DNA of 64,000 bases. It comes from Acidobacteriaceae bacterium. Lineage in GTDB: Bacteria > Acidobacteriota > Terriglobia > Terriglobales > Acidobacteriaceae. The notes under the pieces were generated by a model. The model worked only from the letters and a program-made list of their open reading frames with translations, was not told where the DNA came from and did no database searches. Made by a program: the position numbers and the translations under genes. Where the stretch lies: NCBI GenBank assembly GCA_025355505.1, contig JANXZM010000069.1, positions 1 through 64,000 on the forward strand, in the 5' to 3' direction. Numbering within the stretch: position 1 is the stretch's first letter; each line of letters starts with the position of its first letter. This document shows positions 47,110 through 55,799 of the stretch, piece by piece.

Positions 47110-48447
47110 ATGATGTCAGAAAACAATTCAAGTCTCACCAGACGCGCATTCATCGTTGCCGGCGGCGCGGCGCTGGCCGCAACAGCAACTTCTGTTGTCA
47201 ACCTTCCGCTGGAGGCGCAACAGCGGAGGCTCAGGATGGCCATTGTAGGCACCGGCAATCGCGGCTGCCTTACCTGGGGACAGGAGGTGGTGGTCGGCTA
47301 CAGCGATGTCGTGGAAATCGTCGGGCTATGCGACATCAACCGCAAGCGGGTAGTGGCGGCCCAGAAGCTGATTGGGATCAACGCGCCCACCTTTGTGGAC
47401 TTCGACCGGATGATCAAAGAGACCCGCCCCGATACCGTGATGGTGACTACGATCGATGCCACTCACGCCCGGTACATCATTCGCGCGCTGGAACTGGGCT
47501 GCGACGTGATGAGCGAAAAGCCGCTCTGTACCGACGAGCAGCAGTGTCAGGCGATCCTGGATGCCGAAAAGAAGTCGGGCAAGAAAATCACCGTGACCTT
47601 CAATGCCCGGCACGATCGAATGGAAAAAAAAGTGAAAGAACTACTCCTGGGGAAAGCCATTGGCGATGTCATCTCCGTGGACTTTCACGAATATCTGGAT
47701 ACCAGTCATGGCGCCGACTATTTCCGCCGCTGGCACCGGCTGAAGGAGAACTCCGGTACGTTGTTGGTCCACAAAGCATCACATCATTTTGACCTGGTCA
47801 ACTGGTGGCTGAATTCCACACCGGTGGAGGTGACAGCCTTCGGTGATTTGAAATTCTACGGGCGTAACAATTCCTTCCGCAGCACGCACTGCCGTGTTTG
47901 CCCGTTCAAACAGCAGTGCAAGTTCTATATGGACGTTACCAAAAACGAGCAGTACGTAAGACTCTACGTGGATTGTGAATCCGAAGACGGCTACATGCGC
48001 GACGGTTGCGTCTGGCGGGAGGACATCAATATCTACGACAACATGTCGGTGGTAGTGAAGTATGAAAATGGCGCCCACCTTAACTATACCGCCAACACTT
48101 ACTTGCCCTATGAGGGCCAGGCGATTTCCATCAATGGCCATCAGGGACGGATCGACTGTAACGAGTTCGGCGGCGGTGGGTTCAGCAACAAGGAAGTTCG
48201 CCTGACACGCAGTTTCGGCAAATCAGAAGTGGTAAAAGATTTGGAACCGGAGCGAGTGGGTGGACACGGAGGCGCCGACGCGTCGTTGCAGGATCTGATC
48301 TTTCGCGGATCGCAAGGTCCTGACCCGCTGGGTTTGCGCGCTGGCCTTCGGGATGGCGCTCTCTCAAGTCTGATCGGGATTGCGGCCCGTCACAGTATCG
48401 AACGCGGCAGTCAGACGGTCAAGATCAACGACCTGGTCAAACTCTAA
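47110..48447 (+). CDS. Tat-exported Gfo/Idh/MocA oxidoreductase with an inserted cysteine cluster
   Basis: 445 residues; ATG 47110 or 47113 with AGAAGGG upstream. A Tat signal (TRRAFIVAGGAALAATAT) precedes AIVGTGNRGCLTWG, the Rossmann motif, and MSEKPLC, the EKP motif. Between residues 261 and 300 an insert carries five Cys (C261, C264, C270, C289, C300) in the pattern HCRVCPFKQQC then CES and DGCVW. This suggests a structural zinc or an Fe-S centre, which the other MocA proteins in the window lack. Substrate-side residues include HKASHHFDLVNWW. It precedes copy B of the double hydrolase. Confidence 0.85.
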   Translation: MMSENNSSLTRRAFIVAGGAALAATATSVVNLPLEAQQRRLRMAIVGTGNRGCLTWGQEVVVGYSDVVEIVGLCDINRKRVVAAQKLIGINAPTFVDFDRMIKETRPDTVMVTTIDATHARYIIRALELGCDVMSEKPLCTDEQQCQAILDAEKKSGKKITVTFNARHDRMEKKVKELLLGKAIGDVISVDFHEYLDTSHGADYFRRWHRLKENSGTLLVHKASHHFDLVNWWLNSTPVEVTAFGDLKFYGRNNSFRSTHCRVCPFKQQCKFYMDVTKNEQYVRLYVDCESEDGYMRDGCVWREDINIYDNMSVVVKYENGAHLNYTANTYLPYEGQAISINGHQGRIDCNEFGGGGFSNKEVRLTRSFGKSEVVKDLEPERVGGHGGADASLQDLIFRGSQGPDPLGLRAGLRDGALSSLIGIAARHSIERGSQTVKINDLVKL

Positions 48448-48468
48448 TTGCATCGAGGGAGCATAAGA

Positions 48469-50631
48469 ATGCGAACCGTGTGCATCGCTTGTATCGTGGC
48501 TTGCCTGCTTGCCGTGTCCGCCGCAGCGCAAGAATCCGCGGACTTGAATTTCGCCTCCGGGTTAGAGCAATTCCAGAATATCCACGGAATGTTGCCGGCG
48601 TACTTGGACAACATCGGGCTGCGGATGCTCACGGAACGAAATCGCAAGGTCGAGGGGCTGGCCAATATCGAAGACGTGAAAAAGCGAGGCGCTTATCTCC
48701 GGCAACGGATACTGGATGATGTCGGTGGCTTCCCCGAAAAAACTCCCCTGAACGCGAGAGTTGTTGGAGTGCTGGAGGGGCCAGGGTACAGAATTGAGAA
48801 AGTGATTTTCGAGAGTCAACCTCATTTCTACGTAACTGCCAACCTATATCTGCCAACAACCGGGCATCCACCTTATCCGGCGATTCTCTACCCACTCGGA
48901 CATGAGCGCGGAGGCAAAACTAATCCGACCTGGCAGCAGATGCTCGGGTCGCTTGCCACCAAGGGTTTTGTCGCGTTGACTTGGGACCCGATCGGTCAGG
49001 GCGAACGGCTGCAAATTTACGACGAGGACCTGCGCGAGTCGAAAGTCGGCGATTCGACCACCGAGCACACCGAAGTCGGCGCGCAGTGCCTGCTGGTCGG
49101 CGACCACATGGCGCGCTATATGATCTGGGACGGTATTCGTGCTCTCGACTATCTTCTCTCGCGAAAGGAAGTTGACCCCGCGCGTGTCGGTTTGACGGGA
49201 AATTCCGGCGGCGGCGCCAGCACTGCCTATATCGCAGCACTGGATGATCGCATCCAGGTCGCGGCGCCCTCCTGCTGGATCACTTCGTGGCGTTTGATGC
49301 TTCAGACGCTTGGCCCCCAGGACGGAGAGCAAACGTTCCCCTTCTGGCTGCGGGACGGCCTCGACTATCCTGACTTTCTCTACGCGTTTGCTCCCAAACC
49401 CTATCTCGTACTTTCCGCCATACGCGATTTCTTCCCCATCGCTGGCGTCCGAGATACTTTTGCCGAAGCTAAGGCGGTCTATTCAGCGATCGGCGCAAAG
49501 GAAAAGCTGGCCATGTTTGAAGCTGACGACGGTCACGGTTACAGCAAGCCGCGTCGAATGGCCGCATACGATTGGTTTAGCCGCTGGCTGAAGGGAGCTG
49601 AAGACAAGAGTCCGGAGCCGCAGATCAAAATGTCTACTCCCGAGGAGTTACGTTGTACTCCTACGGGCCAAGTCTCCACTTCGCTGGGCGGCGAGAGCGT
49701 ATTCACCTTGAACCAGAAACGGCTGGAGCGGTTGAAGGCGAATCGCACGACGCGGACCGGAGACCTGTCTCGTGAAGTGCAAGAGTTGATCCACTACGAA
49801 CTTTCGACGGGCCCGTTACAAGACAGGCCATATGGCACGCTCACCCGTTCCGGCTATCACATCGAAAGGCTGATCTACGAGAGTGAGCCCGGCATCATGA
49901 TTCCATCGCTGCTCTATGTTCCCGATGCGGGAGCTGGCAAGAAGGCTGCGGTGTTACTGGTCAGCGGAGATGGCAAGGCAGATTCAGCGCCCGAGGCGGA
50001 GCAACTTGTGACATCGGGGATGGTTGTGCTCTCCATCGATGCCAGAGGTTTCGGCGAAACGAAGGTTACCGCGGAAGTCAACAGCAGGGATTTTGACCGC
50101 TACTTTGGAGATTTCGACGGCTCGATGACCGCTCTGGTGATCGGCAAGACCATGGTTGGAATGCGCGCCCTTGACATCACGCGAGGCGTCGATCTGCTCT
50201 TAGCACGCCAGGATGTTGACCCGGACAAGATTTATGCCTACGGGAAAGATGGAGGCGCGATGCCGGCTCTGTATGCCGCAGTGCTGGATCATCGGATCCG
50301 TAAAGTGGCGCTGGAAGGCATGTTGTCCTCTTACGAGTCCGTTGTGAACAATAGGGTTCATCGACAGGTGTTCGACAGCCTCGTACCTGGCGCTTTGAAG
50401 TTCTACGATCTGCCCGATCTGGTGGCCGCCTTGGCTCCGCGTGAGGTTTGGATTGTGAGCGGCACCGACCCGATGGGACACGGATTGCCAGCCAGTGAAA
50501 TCAAGAAAGAATATAGTCGCGCGGTCGATGCGTTCAGGAACGCGGGAGCGGAACAAGCCCTTCACATTCGGGACCACAGGCCCGGTGAGGACACCATCAC
50601 CACCTACCACGAGTTAACTGACGGCCGATAG
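48469..50631 (+). CDS. Exported double alpha/beta-hydrolase (active N-half, degenerate C-half), copy B
   Basis: 720 residues from ATG 48469 (GAGGGA upstream), signal peptide ending near AAAQ. The design is that of copy A: nucleophile Ser246 in GNSGGG, Asp in AIRDFF, His356 in DDGHGYSKPRR, and a second hydrolase half whose nucleophile is Lys593 in GKDGG. Long blocks are nearly identical to copy A (for example FESQPHFYVTANLY and LGSLATKGFVALTWDPIGQ), which indicates a paralogous duplication. That the Ser is lost from the second half in both copies points to an old loss with a kept structural role. The predicted role is ester cleavage on a glycan substrate. Confidence 0.8.
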   Translation: MRTVCIACIVACLLAVSAAAQESADLNFASGLEQFQNIHGMLPAYLDNIGLRMLTERNRKVEGLANIEDVKKRGAYLRQRILDDVGGFPEKTPLNARVVGVLEGPGYRIEKVIFESQPHFYVTANLYLPTTGHPPYPAILYPLGHERGGKTNPTWQQMLGSLATKGFVALTWDPIGQGERLQIYDEDLRESKVGDSTTEHTEVGAQCLLVGDHMARYMIWDGIRALDYLLSRKEVDPARVGLTGNSGGGASTAYIAALDDRIQVAAPSCWITSWRLMLQTLGPQDGEQTFPFWLRDGLDYPDFLYAFAPKPYLVLSAIRDFFPIAGVRDTFAEAKAVYSAIGAKEKLAMFEADDGHGYSKPRRMAAYDWFSRWLKGAEDKSPEPQIKMSTPEELRCTPTGQVSTSLGGESVFTLNQKRLERLKANRTTRTGDLSREVQELIHYELSTGPLQDRPYGTLTRSGYHIERLIYESEPGIMIPSLLYVPDAGAGKKAAVLLVSGDGKADSAPEAEQLVTSGMVVLSIDARGFGETKVTAEVNSRDFDRYFGDFDGSMTALVIGKTMVGMRALDITRGVDLLLARQDVDPDKIYAYGKDGGAMPALYAAVLDHRIRKVALEGMLSSYESVVNNRVHRQVFDSLVPGALKFYDLPDLVAALAPREVWIVSGTDPMGHGLPASEIKKEYSRAVDAFRNAGAEQALHIRDHRPGEDTITTYHELTDGR

Positions 50632-50643
50632 AAGAGGAGCAGC

Positions 50644-52461
50644 ATGATCGCAAAGACGTGTGGTGTAGGAATCGGAAAGCTCACGATCGGAGGGGTGGCG
50701 ATGCTGTGCCTGCTGGGCTTTGCGCAGACAGCAGCCGCGCAGCCCACCGCGTTGCCAGGTGCGTACTTCCGTTTGATGGAAGCGGGAACCGGCCTGGTTG
50801 AAGCGCGGCTCAACGCGGAACCCGATGCGACCCTGGAAACGCTGGAAGGACGGCCGGGGTGGAGTCACTTTCCCTATTCCATTCTGGCGGCCACCGTTTT
50901 GTATACCAAGCAGAACGCCGCGAATCGGCACTATCACGATCCCAAGATGCTGGCGCTGGCAATTCGGATCGGAGATCTGCTTGCGGATGAAAGCGAAAAA
51001 GGGCGCTTTGAACCGCGCCTCGATAGTGACTGGGACACCTACATGTGGGTAGAAGCGTACCGACTGCTGGGGCCGCAGCTAGGGAAAGAGCGCCGGGCGC
51101 GTTGGAAAATGGAAATCGAGAAAATTGTGGTATCGATCGTTCCCGATACCGTGGCTCGTATGGACTTCCCATGGTACAACACGCCCTACATCGGAACCTC
51201 TCCGAATCACTACGCGCAATGGGCCTCCCTGCTACTTGTTGCCGGCCGGGTGTTCGGAAACAAGGATTGGGAAAACCTGGGCACCAGAATCCTGCATCGC
51301 TTCTCCGCGGAAGAGCAGACGCCGGATGGCTATTGGGGAGAACATAGCCGCGCGGGTCCAACCACGGGCTATGACTATGTAACCTCTACCCAGGTGGCGG
51401 TTTATTGGGAGTACACACATGACCCCGTGGCATTACAGGCATTGCGCCGCTCGACCGATTTTCACAAGTACTTTACCTATCTGGACGGCACTCCGGTGGA
51501 GCTCATCAATGACCGCAATCGCTACTGGGGCGTCGACGCTTGGGGACATTTCGGTTTCTCAAATTTTCCCGACGGCCGACGGTACGCGGAGTTCTTGACC
51601 AATTTTTTTCGCGTGGACAACTTGGAACACATGGCTCCCCAATGGGACAAGTGGGGATTGACGTTGGATGCATTAGGGCGGCTGGCCCAGGATGCGCTGT
51701 ACTATCACGACGGACCCACCAGACCCATTCCTCAAGATCAGCCTCGGTACTCCCATCAGATGAGTGTGCCGGCAGGGATCCGCAAGGCCGGACCTTGGGT
51801 CGTGGTGCTTTCGGGTTTGACCAGCACTCCGACAACCTTCAGCCAGTTCCACCTGGACCGGCAAAGTAGTATTAGCGTCTTTCACAAGAAATATGGCTTG
51901 GTGATCAGCGGCGCCAATTCCAAACGACAGCCTGAGCTCGCGACTTTTTCGGAAAACATACAGGGACAGATATTCAACCTGCCGCTTAGCAGTCGTTTGC
52001 AAATGAACGATAAGCAGGATCGACTCTCCCTGGCCTATAACACCTTCTTCAGCGACATGTACGTTCCCACGCCATCCAAAAACGAGTTACAACTTCGCTT
52101 CGTGCTTACTGGCCGGGGGGAGCCGGCGGAGCAAGCAACTTTGAGTCTGCAGCTTTGCCTGGTGGCAGGGGAGACGCTGGAAACCGCGAGCGGGAAACGC
52201 ATCGTGCTGGGGACCGAACGGATCGAGCTTTCAGGAGCGGAGATAGGAGGAACAATCCGCCACCGCGGCTGGACGCTGAAGGTGGATCCCAATGCCCGGC
52301 TTGTCTGGCCCGTCTATCCTTACAACCCTTACTCGAATGCAGTCGAGACTAAGCTGGAGCATGCGGTTGGCGCGCTTTCGGTTCCATTGCGAAAGCCCAA
52401 AGAGCACAAGTATATCCGTGCAGCTGAACAGGAGATTGCGTTCACGCTGACGGTGGATTGA
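50644..52461 (+). CDS. Exported alpha-toroid polysaccharide-lyase-like protein, copy B
   Basis: 605 residues from ATG 50644, preceded by AGAGGAG; 12 bases after the hydrolase stop. The signal peptide (IGGVAMLCLLGFAQTAAAQ) is normal. Key conserved blocks shared with copies A and C: RLMEAGTGLVEARL, NRHYHDPKMLALAIRIGDL, YIGTSPNHYAQW, DGYWGEHS, NDRNRYWGVDAWGHFGFSNF, and the beta-domain VSVFHKKYGL-like segment (ISVFHKKYGLVISGANSKRQ). Invariant Asn, His, Tyr and Arg residues in these blocks are candidates for catalysis. It is the best-preserved member of the three. I cannot assign a CAZy family from sequence reading alone. Confidence 0.7.
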   Translation: MIAKTCGVGIGKLTIGGVAMLCLLGFAQTAAAQPTALPGAYFRLMEAGTGLVEARLNAEPDATLETLEGRPGWSHFPYSILAATVLYTKQNAANRHYHDPKMLALAIRIGDLLADESEKGRFEPRLDSDWDTYMWVEAYRLLGPQLGKERRARWKMEIEKIVVSIVPDTVARMDFPWYNTPYIGTSPNHYAQWASLLLVAGRVFGNKDWENLGTRILHRFSAEEQTPDGYWGEHSRAGPTTGYDYVTSTQVAVYWEYTHDPVALQALRRSTDFHKYFTYLDGTPVELINDRNRYWGVDAWGHFGFSNFPDGRRYAEFLTNFFRVDNLEHMAPQWDKWGLTLDALGRLAQDALYYHDGPTRPIPQDQPRYSHQMSVPAGIRKAGPWVVVLSGLTSTPTTFSQFHLDRQSSISVFHKKYGLVISGANSKRQPELATFSENIQGQIFNLPLSSRLQMNDKQDRLSLAYNTFFSDMYVPTPSKNELQLRFVLTGRGEPAEQATLSLQLCLVAGETLETASGKRIVLGTERIELSGAEIGGTIRHRGWTLKVDPNARLVWPVYPYNPYSNAVETKLEHAVGALSVPLRKPKEHKYIRAAEQEIAFTLTVD

Positions 52462-52554
52462 TTGAGTTTGTCACGTACGCCAAGTGCTACGGGTCCATTC
52501 GTGGCAACCTCGTGAGCTTGTCACAGGGAAGCGGTTTGTCTGGCCGGAGGGTCA

Positions 52555-53478
52555 ATGCGAAGAGGAGCCTGGTTTTTCCTGAGTATACTGCTGTTGGCGG
52601 CTGCGGCTCACCCGCAGCAGAACAAGCTGAAAGTCTATATTTCAGCCGACATGGAGGGCATTGGCGGCGTAAGCACGTGGCAGGTACAGGCGGCCCCCGG
52701 CGCACCTGAATATGAGAAATTCCGACGGCTCATGACCCTGGAAGTGAACTCTGCAGTCTCGGGTGCTTTCGATGCAGGCGCTACCGAGGTCATGGTCAGC
52801 GACTCCCACTGGAATGCCCAGAACATTGATATAGAAATCCTCGACCATCGTGCCCGGCTGGTCCGCGCCTTCCCCCGACCGCTGGGGATGATGCAGGGCA
52901 TCGACGCCACCTTCGACGCCGTTGTCTTCATCGGCTACCACGCCAGCGAAGGAACGCCATCGGCGATTCTCGCCCACACGATGAGCAGCGCTCGAATCCT
53001 TGAAATCAAGCTGAACGACACTCCCGTGCCGGAGGCAGGGCTCAATGCGGCCGTCGCTGGGGAATTCGGCGTGCCCGTCGTCTTTGTATCGGGAGATCAG
53101 GTGATCGGGGAGCAAACTCGGGGATTACTCGGTCCGATTGAGACGGTCGCTGTCAAACAGTCCACCGGGTTCTACTCGGCCATCATGACAACCCCGGCGG
53201 AATGTCAGCGGCTCATCCATGAAGGCGTGAAGCGTGCGGTCGAGGGGCGGAAAGGAATGAAACCTTATCGCCTCGCCCACCCAGTACGTCTTGAGGTGAC
53301 GTTCAAGAACATTGTGGACTCGGAGCTGATTTCCTACCTGCCTGGAGTTGAACGACCGCGTGGCAGCACGATTGTGTTTAAGGCGCGTGACATGATCGAA
53401 GCCTCGAAGTTCCTGGAGGGTGTGTTGGGAATGAATACTTTCCCTCGTAACGCTCCAGATAGTGAACCGAAGCGATGA
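52555..53478 (+). CDS. M55-family D-aminopeptidase (DppA-like), exported, copy B
   Basis: 307 residues from ATG 52555, with a signal peptide (WFFLSILLLAAAAHPQQ). The zinc ligands are present: SADMEGIGG (D-x-E), SDSHWN, GYHASEG, LAHTMSS and EAGLNAAVAG before VVFVSGD. It is only moderately similar to copy A, so the two are not a recent duplication. Both copies stand downstream of a double-hydrolase/toroid pair, which suggests a shared job, perhaps removing D-amino acids from the acyl or peptide decoration of a surface polymer. Export to the periplasm sets them apart from the cytoplasmic Bacillus DppA. Confidence 0.85.
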   Translation: MRRGAWFFLSILLLAAAAHPQQNKLKVYISADMEGIGGVSTWQVQAAPGAPEYEKFRRLMTLEVNSAVSGAFDAGATEVMVSDSHWNAQNIDIEILDHRARLVRAFPRPLGMMQGIDATFDAVVFIGYHASEGTPSAILAHTMSSARILEIKLNDTPVPEAGLNAAVAGEFGVPVVFVSGDQVIGEQTRGLLGPIETVAVKQSTGFYSAIMTTPAECQRLIHEGVKRAVEGRKGMKPYRLAHPVRLEVTFKNIVDSELISYLPGVERPRGSTIVFKARDMIEASKFLEGVLGMNTFPRNAPDSEPKR

Positions 53479-53886
53479 ACCAGGTCAGACGGCGACTCGA
53501 CTTCCGGAAGGATTTTTGAAGAACGCTAGGCGAAATCCCACCACAAGCTTCCGAGTGAAACAGCCGTGACACTCTTGTTCTTTGCCGTACAGGGTCGGTG
53601 CCGCATGCGTCAGCTAGCTCTTCTGCTACGCTCCCGGATTGGCGACGATCCACTCGGAACCACTTGGGCTTCCCAGCAGCCCGTTTCTGGATAACTTCCG
53701 TGCAGTCGACGATACGTCTGGATTGCGCCGGATGCGTCTCTTGCATCTAGCGCACTACTTTGCCGGGAATGGTGCGTGCAGTCCAAGTAGCTGGCAATGC
53801 GAGCCTTCGAGAACTCCTCAGATTTTCATCGCGGCGCGGCGCGGATATTGGGCTTGACTGCAGACGACCGGCGTTTGCACGCTCCA
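53479..53886. other. Convergent intergenic region
   Basis: No gene recognised. A minus-strand frame reaching up to 53746 overlaps the end of the M55 gene and reads as a basic peptide of no known kind. No clear hairpin terminator was found between the two converging units. Confidence 0.4.
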
Positions 53887-55751
53887 TCAGGATTCATATT
53901 TCCAGACTCCTCCGACCATGGTCCGTTCCACCTGGAGGTTCAGCAGTTCGGATGGATCAGCCTTGAACGGATCCTGAGCGAGCACGACCAAGTCAGCGAG
54001 TTGTCCCGGCTGAATGGAACCCTTCAGATCTTCCTCGAAGGCCGCGTGTGCGCCATTGACCGTGCCGCAGCGGATTGTCCTTGATTTCATCTACCGGAGA
54101 AGAAAGAAAATCTTTCGAGACCACCACGAGATCGGCCAGTTTCCCTGGTTCGATCGAGCCCTTTATCTTCTCGTCGAAAGAAAGATACGCGGCATTGAGC
54201 GTCCACATGCGCAGCGCTTCCTCGCGGCTGATGCGCTGCTCTGGTTCAAGCACGATTCCGTCTACCCCTTGGCGTGTGATCGCCATCCACATTCCGAAGA
54301 ACGGATCATACGGGTTGATCGCCTGGCGCGCGTCCAACCCCAACATATGGTCCGATCCACCCGCTACGATCACACCTGCTTCAAACAGCGAACGCAACGG
54401 CAGGAAGTAGCTCATACGAGCGGGACCGAACACTTCCTTCAGAGCCAGCCCGTCGAGATAATGCCACGCGGGCTGGCAATCGAACACGACCCCTAGTTTT
54501 TTCGCCCGGGCAATCGCAGCTGGGTTGGGGAAGTTGCCGTGAGTAACGGTGAAACGACGATCTCGGATTGATTTCTCCCGGTCCGCGACCTCATACGCAT
54601 CGAGCAGCAAATCGATGGCGCCCCCGCCGGTGGCATGCGCTGTCATCTGCCAGCCAATCTCGTTGGCCGTTCGCGCCATCTCGATGACGTTCTCACTGGG
54701 CGCGTTGAGTTCACCCCGATACTCCGGGTCCTGGTATCCGTAGACCGCGGTGTGCGATCCGTAGGGCTCCCGCAAATAGGCTGTACCCGTTAAGATGCCG
54801 CCGTCGAGGTACGCTTTCAGCGAACTCACTCGCATCCAATCGTCGCCCCATCCAGTGACAAATGGAATTCCCAGGATTCGCTCCCGCACCTGCTGCGGCG
54901 TGCCTTGCAGGCTGGTCATGTAAGTCACGGAGCTACGAACCGTCAATTCTCCCTTTTGGTGGAGTAATTCGTAGGCCCGAAATCCCTCCGGTCCTTGCTC
55001 TCGATCAATGACGCTCGTCGGGCCGAGCTAGTTGTATCTCTTTTGCATGGTTTTCAAGGCCCACACCACGTCGTCAAAAGTGTGGGGCGGGCTGCGTCGC
55101 ACCGGCTGCAACAATTCCGCAGCCCCCAGGACAAGGCCCGTCGGCTCGCCACGATTGTCCATGAGGATCTTGCCGTTGGACGGCTGCGGCGTGTCGCGCG
55201 TGACACCCAATTGAGCCAGCAATGCGCTGTCGAGCACCGCCGCATATCCGTTTGTCAGCGACGGCCAGCCTCCCACCCGCAGCCTCGTCAAGCTCGTAGC
55301 GAGTGGGATATCTGCGCTCCCGCAGCCGTGTCGCAAAGACTTTTGGAACATGGATGATTTGCCCAGAGGGCAAGACGGCAGCCTGCTGTCGAATGTACGC
55401 CTGGATATCCGCAATCGAATGAAGAACCGGAACCGGGCCGTTCATCGTCGCCATCGCTGCGGTTATTGGATGAGTGTGGCTGTCGATCAGTCCGGGGATT
55501 ACACATCGTCCTCGGAGATCGGTCTTCTTGGTGGACGGACCGCCAGTCTTAAAAATTTCGCCGTTCGAGCCAACTTTGAGGAAATCATTGCCGCGAATGG
55601 CCATGGCCTCGGCAACCGGTCGGGTGTCCCACAGGGTTACAATCCTGCCGTTGTAGTAGATGGCATCGGCTGTCTGCCCGGCCGCGACAATGTTCCCAAG
55701 CACCAAGAGCTGTAGCCAACAACCGGGACGCAAGCTTCCTATTATGCGCAT
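53887..55751 (-). pseudogene. YtcJ-like amidohydrolase (Amidohydro_3), chimeric and multiply broken
   Basis: The start (ATG 55751, signal peptide, AIYYNGRIVTLWD, then GLIDSHTHP with the metal-binding His pair) is normal. At about 55275 the frame shifts by one base into GGWPSLTNGYAAVLDS. A TAG at 55030-55028 then interrupts the new frame between KTMQKRYN and LGPTSVIDRE. The same frame continues to KGSIEPGKLADLVVVSKD and stops making sense at 54090, where a second C-terminus (HAAFEEDLKGSIQPGQLADLVV, ending WKYES) begins in a third frame. So the tail of one amidohydrolase is joined to the tail of a paralogue. Not functional. Confidence 0.8.
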
Positions 55752-55799
55752 GTGCCTCCAGCCAGTACCCTTCGCTTGGGAAAAGTTCGTTGACGAGAG

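Noticed and set aside
53378-53746. Minus-strand frame of 122 residues between the M55 gene and the amidohydrolase pseudogene
   Set aside because: It overlaps the 3' end of the M55 gene, is basic and low-information, and matches nothing I recognise.
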